Shown here: one piece after another, positions 11,469-21,249 of the stretch | Numbering within the stretch: position 1 is the first letter of the stretch | Layout: every line of letters begins with the position of its first letter | DNA from: Bettongia penicillata ogilbyi | Taxonomy: Eukaryota; Chordata; Mammalia; Diprotodontia; Potoroidae | Assembly (NCBI GenBank): GCA_023548195.1 | Contig: JAJHZJ010000694.1 | Coordinates: forward strand, 2,944,501 to 3,008,500 | DNA length: 64,000 bases | Direction: 5' to 3' | The notes under the pieces: generated by a model | The model's input: the letters and a program-made list of their open reading frames with translations, nothing else | What the model was told of the DNA's origin: nothing | The model's database searches: none | Translations under genes and position numbers: made by a program

Positions 11469-11545
11469 CAGGGCATCCCCAAAATTTTAGTGCCTGTTAA
11501 GTCTTTAATAGCTTGACCGTGCAATAAGACTTTTGCAAGATTCTG
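11469..11545. mobile_element. Palindromic mariner-type MITE
   Basis: The left arm 'ACAGGGCATCCCCAAAATTT', 'TAGTGCCTGTTAAG' and the right arm 'GTGCAATAAGACTTTTGC' are imperfect inverted repeats around a short centre ('CTTTAATAGCTT'). This is the layout of the common mammalian mariner MITE that starts ACAGGGTGTCCC. It is flanked by TA on the left. The right end is degraded. Confidence 0.5.
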
Positions 11546-11639
11546 AATATTTGTGGTAAATGAATTTTTTTGGTTCTGCTCATTTGTTCTTCATCACTTG
11601 ATTATGATAGCACCGAAAGGTTGGCCAAATGTTATCCAA

Positions 11640-11795
11640 GAGGATTCTGATCTTCACAACAACCTTGGAAGGTAGGTACTGCTATTATCCCTGTTATAAT
11701 AGAGATGAGGAAACTGAGTTCTGAGTGGTGTTAGTAAAGTGACTCAGGACTTGAACTCTGGTTGCTGCACCTTATCCCTTGCACTTCCTCACATC
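11640..11795 (-). mobile_element. MIR SINE, antisense
   Basis: The segments 'TCTTCACAACAACCTTGGAA', 'GGTAGGTACTGCTATTATCC' and 'GATGAGGAAACTGAG', then a degraded 'GTGACTCAGGACTTGAACTC', are visible. Confidence 0.65.
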
Positions 11796-12289
11796 TCTTT
11801 CCGTATTCCCTCGTGGATTCTTCATGAAGCATATCCAGGTTAGTTCATTTGAGACAACCCTAGCTTGATGCTGACACATCATGCTGGTTCCATTCTGGGT
11901 TTGCGCATCAAAGCTATCTTGCATACTAGCGACCATCACAAAACTATTCTAGCTACATTAGTAAGCACTGGTTATAAAAATGGCCAAAATGAATACTATG
12001 GTTCTGTCAGAGCTCAAGTCACCCTGTGTGACCAATAAATAAAATCTCATAAAATAACAACTTACTGCTATAGTAAAGTAAAATCTAAGTTAAACACGAT
12101 GTTCTGCCAATGGAACGTTTTGGTTAATTGAAATTTTAGCTAACTGAAGGTTTGTTTCTTTTACCTTCAGTTATAAAATTTTTTGAACACTAATTAATCT
12201 GTCCTTGGTGATTTAGGATCTTTATATGTATCAGGCTTGAAATGGGGAGAAAAGGATTGGGAATTAGAAGAAACAATAGTTAGCAGTGT

Positions 12290-12400
12290 CCTGGAGCAGA
12301 GAGCTTGGTGGTTTAAATCTAGGCTCACACAACTAGTCAGTGGAAGAGCAAAGAGGACTGAGGGCTCTCCGTCTAGTATTTTCTGTGTCACATCATGTGA
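12290..12400 (-). mobile_element. MIR-type SINE remnant, antisense
   Basis: Only the 'CACACAACTAGTCAGTGGAA' and following block is recognisable, so this is a weak call. Confidence 0.35.
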
Positions 12401-12467
12401 GATCTGAGTCCTTCCCTGCCTTAGTCTCTGTAATTTGTATTTAGTCTGTCTGATCTCTTGTTGAATT

Positions 12468-12645
12468 TGGTTGTCAGAGAGTGTGGAATAAAAAAGCCTT
12501 GGACCCAGATCTGAGGGTGTACCCAGCTCTGCTGCTTGTTACCCATGTCCCTTCATGTCTCTGGGCCTCAGTCTCCTCATCTGCAAAGCAAGAGGGCTAG
12601 ACTCCATGATCTTTAAAGTACCTTCCAGCCATAACATCTGGAATC
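12468..12645 (+). mobile_element. MIR SINE
   Basis: The blocks 'TCTGCTGCTTGTTACC', 'CTGGGCCTCAGTCTCCTCAT', 'CTGCAAAGCAAGAGGGCTAG' and 'CCTTCCAGCC' form a clear sense MIR. A second MIR remnant (sense) lies at about 12840-12930. Confidence 0.65.
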
Positions 12646-12934
12646 ATAGTAGATGTTATCTCAGTTTCCTTCCAGCTCAAAACTTGTACTATTTCATCCA
12701 GTGGGAAACTGTGCCTTGAGAGTGTATATGCTCCAGTGTATCAGTAGCCTGATAGTTCTTGAGTCTCCTTCAAAGTGGACTAGCCCTGATCCTTGAGACT
12801 TACTTGGTTCACTACTGTATTCTATTTTGGCTAGGACAGAACTGAACCCATTTCTGGACCTCATTTTCCACATCTGCAAAATGAGAGACATTGAGCTAGA
12901 TGTTTTCCTAAAGTCCTTCCAGCTTCAAGTCTCT

Positions 12935-14035
12935 GTCTTGGAGTCCTACCCTTCTGATATGGGGAGATGGGGCCCTGTTTGAAAGTATAAACACTGTGTT
13001 GCCTGTAGTCATTTCCAATCCAGTGCTCTATTGACGAGGTCATGCTTATTTGCATAGAAACTATACTTTGCTATCATAAAGTTCATTTCCAGAAAAAGAA
13101 AGAATAGTAAAGACATAAGAAAACTTGTTTAAGGACATAAGGGTTGTGAAATGGAAATTTCATTTAGTATTGCCTTAAATAATGGTAACATTATTTAAGA
13201 ATTTATGGGCCCACAAAAAAAGTTAAGGTTGGGAGCAAGAAGAGGAGAAACCTGACCTGTATTCAAGTGGGGAGAGGATGGAGGAAAGTCTTAGAGAGAG
13301 GAAGTCTGCTGAGTTCACCTGTGTTAAATCATGGTAGACTAGAGTCGCAGGCCCTGGGAAAAGTAAGAGAAGACAGAACACAGGCTTTTTCTAATCAGAG
13401 TAATTTCAGCTGGGACAGCTTCGAGAAAGTGTTTTTTAGGAACAACATCCAGAGGAGAACGTCTGATGAACTGATGGATCACTGACGGACGAAAGCAAGA
13501 GTCTGTCAGGAAGACACAATTGTTTATGATTATTATAATTGTTTAATTGTTTATGAGGTGCACTTTCATCCTCTTCCCCAGTTTTACAAATGGTAATTGA
13601 TGCCTAAAAGTTTAAGTTTCAAATTAGAAATGCTTTCAGTGCAAAGGTTTGACTGAGAACTAACTTTAAGAATCTTTTCCTGTTTGGATGTAGAGAAGTT
13701 AGTGAGAAAATATTGAGTGCCTGAAGAGAGGGAGAAAATGTATAAGAAAAAGTAGAAAACTCCAATGTATTGCCATTTTGCTAAGGGTTGGTTTGTTTAC
13801 CTTTAACAGAACATGGACAAACAAAAACTGTACTGTGAGGTATTTTTGTCCCTTGAAGCTTAGGAAGTTTTTATTGAGTAGAACAACTAGTGTCAACACT
13901 ACTTTCCATGGTTTATGAAAGTTTTAGTGTGTGGCATAATGAATTGAGAGCTGTCCATGGAAGGAAGAGTTAGGTTCATATACCACCTCTGACTGTGATC
14001 TAGGCAGTCCTTACCTTCTCTGTATTGTAAGCAGC
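12935..14035. other. No recognised element
   Basis: Unique AT-rich sequence up to the (TGGA)n array. No exon-like frame with conserved features was found. Confidence 0.35.
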
Positions 14036-14039
14036 TTGG

Positions 14040-14114
14040 GTGGATGGATGGATGGATGGATGGATGGATGGATGGATGGATGGATGGATGGATGGATGGA
14101 TGGATGGATGGATG
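14040..14114. repeat. (TGGA)n tetranucleotide microsatellite
   Basis: About 19 uninterrupted TGGA units. The antisense frames read poly-(SIHP), a product of the repeat and not a protein. Confidence 0.97.
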
Positions 14115-14189
14115 AAACTTTTTAAAAAATCTTGACCCCCGAAACCCCAACATGTCTTACAAAATATAATACCCTGGGCCATCACCAAG

Positions 14190-14352
14190 CATCTTGACTT
14201 TTTTCTTGCCACTGAACTTGGAAGCCACTACAGGAGAGAGTAAAGCTGATGAAATTGCTCAACTCGGCCTCCCTTAAATTCAGGTCACTTAAAGACATCA
14301 CCCTTGTTATGTTATTGTTCATCTTTGAGAATGATGAACAAGAACCACAAAA
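14190..14352 (+). mobile_element. tRNA-derived marsupial SINE body (3' portion)
   Basis: The segments 'CTTGCCACTGAACTTGGAAG', 'GGAGAGAGTAAAGCTGATGA', 'TTGCTCAACTCGGCCTCCCT', 'GACATCACCCTTGTTATG' and a 'TTTGAGAATGATGAACAAGA' tail match the body and tail of the same SINE family that sits intact at 17768-18075. Confidence 0.6.
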
Positions 14353-14474
14353 AACCATGAAGAAGATACCTCTCAGCACTGGAATGGGGAGGTTTCTCAT
14401 CCAGGAATTCTTTATAGTAATAGCCCCTCTCACTACATGACTGACTGTTATAAAGAAGCTTTGTTCCCAAAGGA

Positions 14475-14545
14475 GACAGTTCTACCTAAATTATGCAATG
14501 CCACACTGAAACTACCAAAGTATTTTATAGAACTAGAAAAAATAA
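14475..14545 (+). repeat. 71-bp perfect duplicate of an L1 ORF2 segment (copy 1)
   Basis: All 71 bases are identical to 15533-15603, which lies inside the L1 fragment at 15200-17206. The segment comes from L1 ORF2 (frame containing LNYAMPH). Flanks differ on both sides, and no other L1 sequence adjoins it here. Confidence 0.9.
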
Positions 14546-14710
14546 CAAAATTAGTGACAAAATTAGGAAGATCATAAAAAACTGAAAGAAAAATCATTGC
14601 TTTTTCTCTTAAAACACATTTTTACATTTTGTATTTTTCATCCATGTGTTCAACCAGCCTTCAATTGATAATCAGGAATAATCAAACATTAAGAATGTCT
14701 TGTTAAGTAA

Positions 14711-14938
14711 ATAAGACAATTTGGCATAATGTACAGAGAGCTGATCTCTATAATAAGGAAATCTGGGGTGTCTGTAAGTCCTGCTTCTGACATAGGTTAT
14801 TTACTTACAAATTATTTAACCTCTCCGTATCCTTAGGCAACTCTCCATGTATATAAGTAACAGAGAACATCCTGACCTGCACTGGTAGAGGGAAGGAATT
14901 TCCTTATCAGAAGTTACCTGTGCCAATGAAATCAGACA
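14711..14938 (+). mobile_element. Marsupial tRNA-derived SINE
   Basis: Sense modules: 'GGCATAATGTACAGAGAGCT', 'AGTCCTGCTTCTGACATAGG', 'TTTAACCTCTCCGTATCCTT', 'AGGCAACTCTCC', 'CACTGGTAGAGGGAAGGAAT' and 'CCAATGAAATCAGACA'. Together they follow the order of a common marsupial SINE. Confidence 0.6.
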
Positions 14939-15069
14939 TATGTTTTCAAAGAAAAAAATTTATAAAAATACAACTTACATGTTCCTACAAGCATTCAAAT
15001 GATTCATAGGTAATTGATGCTCTCAGTGATTGATTGGTATCAATCAAATGATTGAAATAAAAAGATAAC

Positions 15070-15199
15070 ATGTCTTGGTGAATAGAGAATCATCCTTAAT
15101 CAGGAAGACCTAGGGCCTATATAGTGGCTCTCTGACCTGTGGCAAGTCAAGTTATCAGTACTTTATCCAGCTAAGACTACAGATTTCAAAGTTTCCAAC
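15070..15199 (+). mobile_element. Marsupial SINE, cut by L1
   Basis: The segments 'GAATAGAGAATCATCCTTAA', 'TCAGGAAGACCTAGGGCC' and 'GTGGCAAGTCAAGTTATCAG' resemble the SINE at 14711-14938. It stops where L1 sequence begins at about 15200. Confidence 0.45.
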
Positions 15200-17206
15200 A
15201 TCTTTGCAGATGTTATGATGGTATACTTAGGGAATCAGCTAAAAAACATCTTGAAATAATTAACAACTTTAGCAAAGATGCAGGATATAAAATAAACCCA
15301 TGTAAATCATTAGCATTTCTATATATTACCAACAAAGCCCAGCAGCAAGAGTTACAGAAATTCCATTTAAAATAACTATAAACAATATAAAATACTTGGG
15401 AGTCTACCTGCCAAGACAAATCCAGGAAATTATATGAAGACAGTTACAAAACACTTTCCACACTAAGTCAGATCTAAACAATTGGAAAAATATCAATTGC
15501 TTATAGGTAAACCAAGCCAATGTGAAAAAAGTGACAGTTCTACCTAAATTATGCAATGCCACACTGAAACTACCAAAGTATTTTATAGAACTAGAAAAAA
15601 TAAGAAAACTCATCTGGAAGAACAGAGATCAAGAATATCAAGGAAATTAATGGGAAAAAAAATGTGAAGGAAGGTGGGCCTAGCCATTCCAGATCTCAAA
15701 CTGTGTTATAAAATGACAATCATCAAAGCATTCGTGCTAAGTAGAATGATGGATCAGTGGAATTGATTAGGTATACAATAAATGACCACAATAATCTAGT
15801 GTTTGATAAACCCAAAGATACAAATTTTTGGAACAAAAACTATTTGAAAAAAATTGCTGGGGAATCTGGAGAACAGTTTGGCAGAAAGAAGATATAGATC
15901 AGTATCTGACACCACATACCAAGGTAAAAATGGGTGCATGATTTATATATAAAGGGTGGTGCCATAAGCAAATTAGAGGAGGATGGAATAATTTACCTGT
16001 CCGATCTACGGATAAGAGAAGAATTTATGATCAAATGAGATAGAAGACATTATTAAATGCAAAATAGATTATATTAAATTTGAAAATTTTTGCACAAACA
16101 AAACGAATGCAGCCAAGGTTAGAAAGAAGGCAGGGGAGGGGGAGGAACTTTCAGCAAATGTCTTTGACAAAGACCTCATTTCTCAACTATATGAAGAATG
16201 GAGTCAAATGTATAAGAATACCAGTCATTCCCTGATTGATAAATGGTCAAAGGATATGAAAAGGTAGTTTTCAGATGAAAAAATCAAGACATATGGCTAT
16301 CTATAGTCATGAAAAAAATGCTCAATCACGACTAGAGAAATGCAAATTAAAATAACTGAGGTACCATCTCACACTTATCAAATTGGCTTACATAATAGAA
16401 AAGGAAAATGAGAAATGTGGGAGGGGATATGGGAAAACTGGGACACTAATGTATTATTGGTGGAGTTTCAAACTGATTCAGCTATTTTGGAGAGCATTTT
16501 GTAACTATGGCCAAAGGGCTATAAAGCTAACACATACCCTTGTCATCCAACAGCAGCTCTGTTAGGTCTGTATCCCATAGAGATTTTGGAAAAGGAAAAA
16601 GAAAAAGACCTGTTTGCACAAAGATATTTATAGAATTTCTTTTTTGGGGGGCAAAAATTGGAAATTGAGGGGATGCCTATCAATTGAGGAATGACTGAAC
16701 AAATTGTGGCATATGATTGTGATGGAATACTGTTGTGCTATAAAAAATTGACAAGCAGGATGCTTTCAGCAGAAGCTGAAAAGACTAACATGAACCTAGG
16801 CAACGTGAAGTGAGCAGAACCAGGGGAACAATGGATACAATGGTAGCAACATTGTATTATGACTGACTGTGGATGAGTCAGCTATCCTCAGCAATACAGT
16901 GATCCAAGACAGTTCCAAAAGACTTAGGATGAAAAATGCTATTCACCTCCAGAGAAAAGACTGATGAAGTCTGAGTACAGATTAAAGCATATAATTTTTC
17001 ACTTTATTTTTTTGGTCTGTGTTTTCTTTCACAACATGACTATTATGGAAATATGTTTTGCATGACCATACATGTATAACCTATATTAAATTGCTGCCTC
17101 AGGAAACAGGAAGGAGAATGAAAGACAATTTACAACTCAAAATATTTTAAAAGATTGTTAAAAATTGTTTTTACATGTAATTAGGAAAATTTTTTTAAAT
17201 TTTAAT
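15200..17206 (+). mobile_element. L1 LINE, 5'-truncated (ORF2 3' part plus 3' UTR)
   Basis: The fragment starts at the reverse-transcriptase active-site block: codons 15203-15229 read FADVMMVYL, where L1 has FADD. The second catalytic Asp is changed to Val. Further remnants are ITINNIKYLGVYLPRQ near 15370-15420, YAMPH, KKCSITTREMQIK (about 16313-16350) and GYGKTGTLMYYWWSFKL (about 16425-16475). Multiple stops and frameshifts break the frame. The 3' UTR runs from about 16560 and ends near 17206 with the marsupial L1 terminus ('CACAACATGACTATTATGG', 'TTTTTACATGTAATTAGG'). It is dead. It holds copy 2 of the 71-bp duplication (15533-15603). Confidence 0.85.
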
Positions 17207-17767
17207 TTTCTGCCTTCATTGGTAGAGATAACATCCTCATCTGGGATTCTCTCTACTGATAAAATAACAGGTCCTGTGCACAGTTGGGCTCATCATTTCC
17301 ACATTGGATTGATTTTCCTCATCTGTAAATGATGGCTTTAGGTAGATTTTATTACTGCCAAAACAACATTTGAGAGAATAACAATAGCTACCAGCCTACA
17401 TATGTTGATTTTTTTTGTATCAAGACTTTTATGAGAATCTACCTTGGCCCTGAGGATATACTTGATGAAGATATTGGAGGGAAACAGACAGTCTTTCACA
17501 AATAACTCTTTTTGCACCCTTGATCTCGTCCTCACCTTCTTATTCTGGAAGTTATCTACTCTCCCTTTTACATCTTGAATCTCTCCCTTTTCTTGTTGGC
17601 AAACAAATATGCTAAATTTTCTCCATTCAAAAAAATAAAAGCTTTCCCTTTGCCTTTCTAGCCAGTCTCCTCCATTTATATCTCTAATTTACCCTTTTAT
17701 GTTAAGCTTCTTGAAAAAGTTGCCTATACTTAATACCTCCTCTTTCTTCCTACCCAATGTCTCCAAT

Positions 17768-18075
17768 GGGGCAGCTAGGTGGTGCAGTGGATAGAGCACC
17801 AGTGCAGGAGTCAAAGAGGACCTGAGTTCAAATCTCACCTCAGACACTTGACACTCACTAGCTTGTGACCTTGGCCAAGTCACTTAACCCTAGTTGTCTC
17901 ATCCTGGATCATCTCCAGTCATCAAGATGAAAATCTGGTCACTGGATTCAGATGGAGGACAAGTAAGGTTGGTGACCTGCACAGCCTTCCCTCACTCCAA
18001 ACAAAGTCAAGTGTAAGTCATGTCATTATTTCTCTGATGGGATGGTCTTCTTCAGCAGCAAAGGATGAACACACG
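17768..18075 (+). mobile_element. Marsupial tRNA-derived CORE-SINE, near full length
   Basis: It opens with the tRNA-like head 'GGGGCAGCTAGGTGGTGCAG' and 'TGGATAGAGCACCAG', continues with 'GAGTTCAAATCTCACCTCAG' (B-box-like) and 'CAAGTCACTTAACCC', then the 3' body 'CATCTCCAGTCATC...', 'GGTGACCTGCACAGCCTTCC' and 'GCAGCAAAGGATGAACAC'. The A- and B-box-like segments give it a potential RNA polymerase III promoter. It is inserted in a pyrimidine-rich L2-like background. Confidence 0.75.
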
Positions 18076-18089
18076 TTCACCCACTGTCT

Positions 18090-18960
18090 CCACACCTTAC
18101 AGTGTGGCTTCCATTACTGTCCCTCTAATGTCACAAATGATTTCCTAATTTCCAATCTAATGGCTCTGTCTTCAGTCATCCTCCTTGATCTCTGCAGTTT
18201 TTTTTTTTTGAACAGTGGTGTCTACCTCCTTTTATTGAGTACTCTCCCCTTCATGGTTTCATCTCCTGGTTTTCCATCTGCTTCTCTATATGCTCATTTT
18301 CTGTTTTGACCACAGCTTCTCATTTTCCTAACCTCAGGTTCTGAGTAAGCTTCTAGGGTTATCTTCTCTCTGGACCCTCATCCTTAGGCTTCAAAAATCA
18401 GGAGAAGACTCTAAACTTTCCATCTTCACTCTGACCTCTCTCCTGTATGCCAGATTCCATTTCCATTACCTGAAGGAAATCTTTACCTAGAAGTCCCACC
18501 AGTACGTCCTACCCAATACCTGTCCAAAACTTACCTTTTCTACTAAATGTTTTAATTTCCCTATTTCTATTGAAGTACCACTTTGGCATTACTTTTTCTC
18601 TTTCTTTTCCTCACTTTTTCCATCTAATCAATTATCAAGTTCTGTTGATTCAGTCTTGGAAACATTTTCTACATCTGTCCTCCATATCAACCCATCATCT
18701 ATACCAATGATAAAATAATATTTCTTAAGCACAGATTTGTTTATATTCCTCAAAATTTTCAAGGGCTCTTTATTGCTTACCAAATACAGTTCAAAAGCCT
18801 TTGCCTGGCATTGAAGACCCTCTACAGTCTGGCATGCCTTATATCATACTCTTCTCAGAATATACCAACCCAATGGAACTCAATTCTACTGTATTCTCCC
18901 TCCCCCCATATATCCTATGCTTTTGTGTTCTGTACTTTTACTTATGCTGCTTCTTTTTCC
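18090..18960 (+). mobile_element. L2 LINE, reverse transcriptase to near 3' end
   Basis: The frame near 18170 reads SVILLDLCS, matching the L2 RT motif SVLLLDLSA. It is followed by a decayed continuation. The 3' half holds 'TTGCTTACCAAATACAG', 'GCCTGGCATTGAAGACCCTC' and 'TACAGTCTGGC', the usual L2 order. No intact frame remains. Confidence 0.6.
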
Positions 18961-18962
18961 TC

Positions 18963-19320
18963 TGTTGAGGTTTAGAGGTACTAGGACCCCAAAATAGCGC
19001 CCCATGGGTCATGGTCAAATGAACTCGACCCAAGCCTTCTTTCAGCCAAAGACAAGGTTTATTAGAACGTCAGTAGAGAATGGGCATGATTCTAAAAAAA
19101 TCCTTCATATTGACCAGATTCTTAAGGAATCTGAGCATTTGTGAGGCTTATATTGACAAGTGGGCCTGATTGACTCTGAGCACCTTAATGGAGGTAAGCT
19201 GAATCTTAAATACAGAAATATTGGGAACAGAGAAGAGGTCTTAAGAGGAATTAAGTGAGTGGCAGTCTAGGGTAGGGCCAGGAGCAGACAGTGAAAGGGA
19301 TGTTAATTAACTAGGAAGGG
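18963..19320 (-). mobile_element. LTR-like segment (doubtful)
   Basis: It begins TGTTGAGG on the + strand. An antisense AATAAA lies at 19058-19063, about 100 bases from that TG end, which would suit the R-U5 end of an LTR on the minus strand. The other end and a target-site duplication were not found. Confidence 0.25.
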
Positions 19321-20300
19321 TTGATTGCCCCAGGCAAGAGGAGCAGTCCACTCAATAGACTTTAAAAGGAGTAACTGTCCCCTCTTCTTCCAAATCTATC
19401 AGGGCTGTTCAGGTTTTTCCATAGGACCACTGGTGAAGCATGAGAAAGGAGTACTTTCTTTCCTCTCCTCCCCAACACCCAAAGAAGCTATGGCTACTGC
19501 AAGTACACAGCAGCACTTACATTTTCTTGTCTACATGAACCTGACACTGGACTTCAAGTGTCTGGCTTCCTCTTCTGCTCTGTATTTCTTTCCCTGAGCA
19601 CAGGTAGGAGCAATCTCAAGATAAATATTTCTAGTTTGGTGCCCAACAGTAAAGATGGATAACTCCTGGATCCAAGTACTGGTTGCCCAACAGAAGGAGA
19701 CTTCAGAAACAACTTTTCAGAAGAAATGACCTCTGTCCAGAGGTTGAAACCAAGTCATGGACTGGTTTGCCAGAAGATATGGATCTTAGATGAGTGCACA
19801 GACAGTGCAAAGCCAGGTGAAAGTGATATGTCTTTTCAGCAGATGCACCAGGTGTTTAATATTTTCATGTTTTAAGTGTCAACATCCTGTGAGAGGCTAA
19901 TAGGAGTCATTAAAGGGTTGTTGTATCATACTTTATGTATTTCTCAGAGTACATGTAAGGTTGTTGTTTCTTATGATTTCTTTGGTGGTAGAGGAAACAA
20001 ATTGCTGTTATATACCTGAGTACCTTTATAGAAGAAACTCCTAATTCCTTTTGGGGAAAAACCCTTAACAGGGACCAAAAGTAAGCTTTGTTTAGGTGAT
20101 TGGTCTCCATCCATTTCCATTTCAGGCTCTGGTGTGAGACAGGAAAAGTAGTAAAAGCCTGATCTCTCTTTTTTAGAGGCCAGACTCCCCCGGGGCTGAA
20201 TCTAGTCTTAGGGAGCCCAGAGCTAGCAAGGCCCCCTTCAGAGAAGACACTGCAGTCCCTTTTAGGCAGGTTATACTTGTATATATTTTCTCCTGAAATA
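19321..20300. other. No recognised element
   Basis: No exon or repeat was recognised. An open frame at 19325-19597 has no family features. Confidence 0.3.
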
Positions 20301-20304
20301 AAAT

Positions 20305-20425
20305 GAAACTCCCTAAGAGTAGATTATCTTTCTCTTTTCTTTTTGTTTCTTTGTATTTAGTCCTGTGTACCTGGCCCATAGTAGTTTATTCTCTAATACT
20401 TACTGATTTACTTAATGATAACTGA
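20305..20425 (+). mobile_element. L2 LINE 3' tip
   Basis: The tail 'TTTGTATTTAGTCCTGTG', 'TACCTGGCCCATAGTAG' and 'CTTACTGATTTACTTAATG' is the L2 3' end in sense orientation. Confidence 0.6.
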
Positions 20426-20429
20426 TGGC

Positions 20430-20508
20430 ATTCTTTCAACATTATGTTCAACATTTATTGTGTCTACTATGTGTCATGCACTTCTATAAAGTGCTGGGGA
20501 TGCACATT
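20430..20508 (-). mobile_element. L2 LINE, antisense, part 1 (interrupted by half-L1)
   Basis: 'AACATTTATTGTGTCTACTA', 'TGTGTCATGCACTTC' and 'AAGTGCTGGGGATGCA' form the antisense L2 3' end. It continues after the half-L1 at 23418. Confidence 0.7.
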
Positions 20509-20532
20509 AAAAAAATTAACAGGGGGCAGTAG

Positions 20533-20542
20533 CCAAGATGGC
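20533..20542 (+). promoter_or_regulatory. YY1-like site at the start of the half-L1 5' UTR
   Basis: CCAAGATGGC lies about 11 bases into the element. Human L1 has a YY1 site (CAAGATGG) at nearly the same offset, where it helps set the transcription start. Function here is inferred from motif and position. Confidence 0.55.
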
Positions 20543-20975
20543 AGAGTAGAAAGACTCACGTATGCTAGCTCTGAACCCACAGCCCATATATTTCCTGCAA
20601 AAAGAACTCCCCACAAATTCTGGAGCACTGCAAGACGTGCAGAAACACAGTGGAAAAGGTCTCCGTTCCAGAGAGCCCTGGAGAGCCGTCCCCAGGGGTC
20701 CATCGTGCTCCAGACAGCGGAGCCCATCCCTGAGCTGCCCTGGCCACATGGCCCCAGAGGAGCAGATCCGAGCAGGCTTCAGGGATGGAATCTCCGGCAG
20801 CCGGGAAGGTCCCTCCGCCCACAGGTGCCCCAGGTCAGTGAGAGAGACTTCTGGGCTGGCCGAGAGGGGAGCGGGGTGCCTCCGTGACTCGGGCCCCCTC
20901 GGGAGGCAGCGGCAGAGGCAGCAGTGGAGGCAGCGGTGGCAGCCCGGGACTCCCCGAGCAGGCAGGCAGAAGCTC

Positions 20976-21118
20976 AGGTCTCTGCATAAACCCCATGAGG
21001 GAACGGAGCCTGGGAGACAGCCCTGCCCCCACCCGCCCCATTACTGAAGGTCTCTGCATAAAGCCCCTGAGGGAGCTGAGCCTAGGAGATGGCCCTGCCC
21101 CCACCCCAGCACCAGAAC
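20976..21118 (+). repeat. Two 72-bp tandem units in the half-L1 5' UTR
   Basis: Units start at 20976 and 21048, each with AGGTCTCTGCATAAA, then a GAGGGA...GAGCCT block, a GGAGA block and CCCTGCCCCCACCC. They differ at about a dozen positions, so the duplication is old within the family or the copies have diverged. Confidence 0.8.
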
Positions 21119-21249
21119 TTAAGCTCACATTGAATAGCAGCCACACCTGCCACTGAAAGCCCATTTGAATCTCACACCCCAAGCACTAGCTGGGCAGATC
21201 TAGGCAGGGGTGGACAGGAATCTCAGAAGTCAAGTAACTGGCTGGGAAA

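Noticed and set aside
13899..14212. Antisense frames with poly-SIHP
   Set aside because: Direct product of the (TGGA)n array.
17768..17890. tRNA gene
   Set aside because: The tRNA-like boxes belong to the head of a SINE; the same sequence recurs at many places in the window and continues into the SINE body.
19637..19655. Retroviral primer-binding site (TGGTGCCCAAC)
   Set aside because: No LTR end precedes it in the right place, no gag follows, and a similar GTTGCCCAACAG lies 50 bases on; likely chance.
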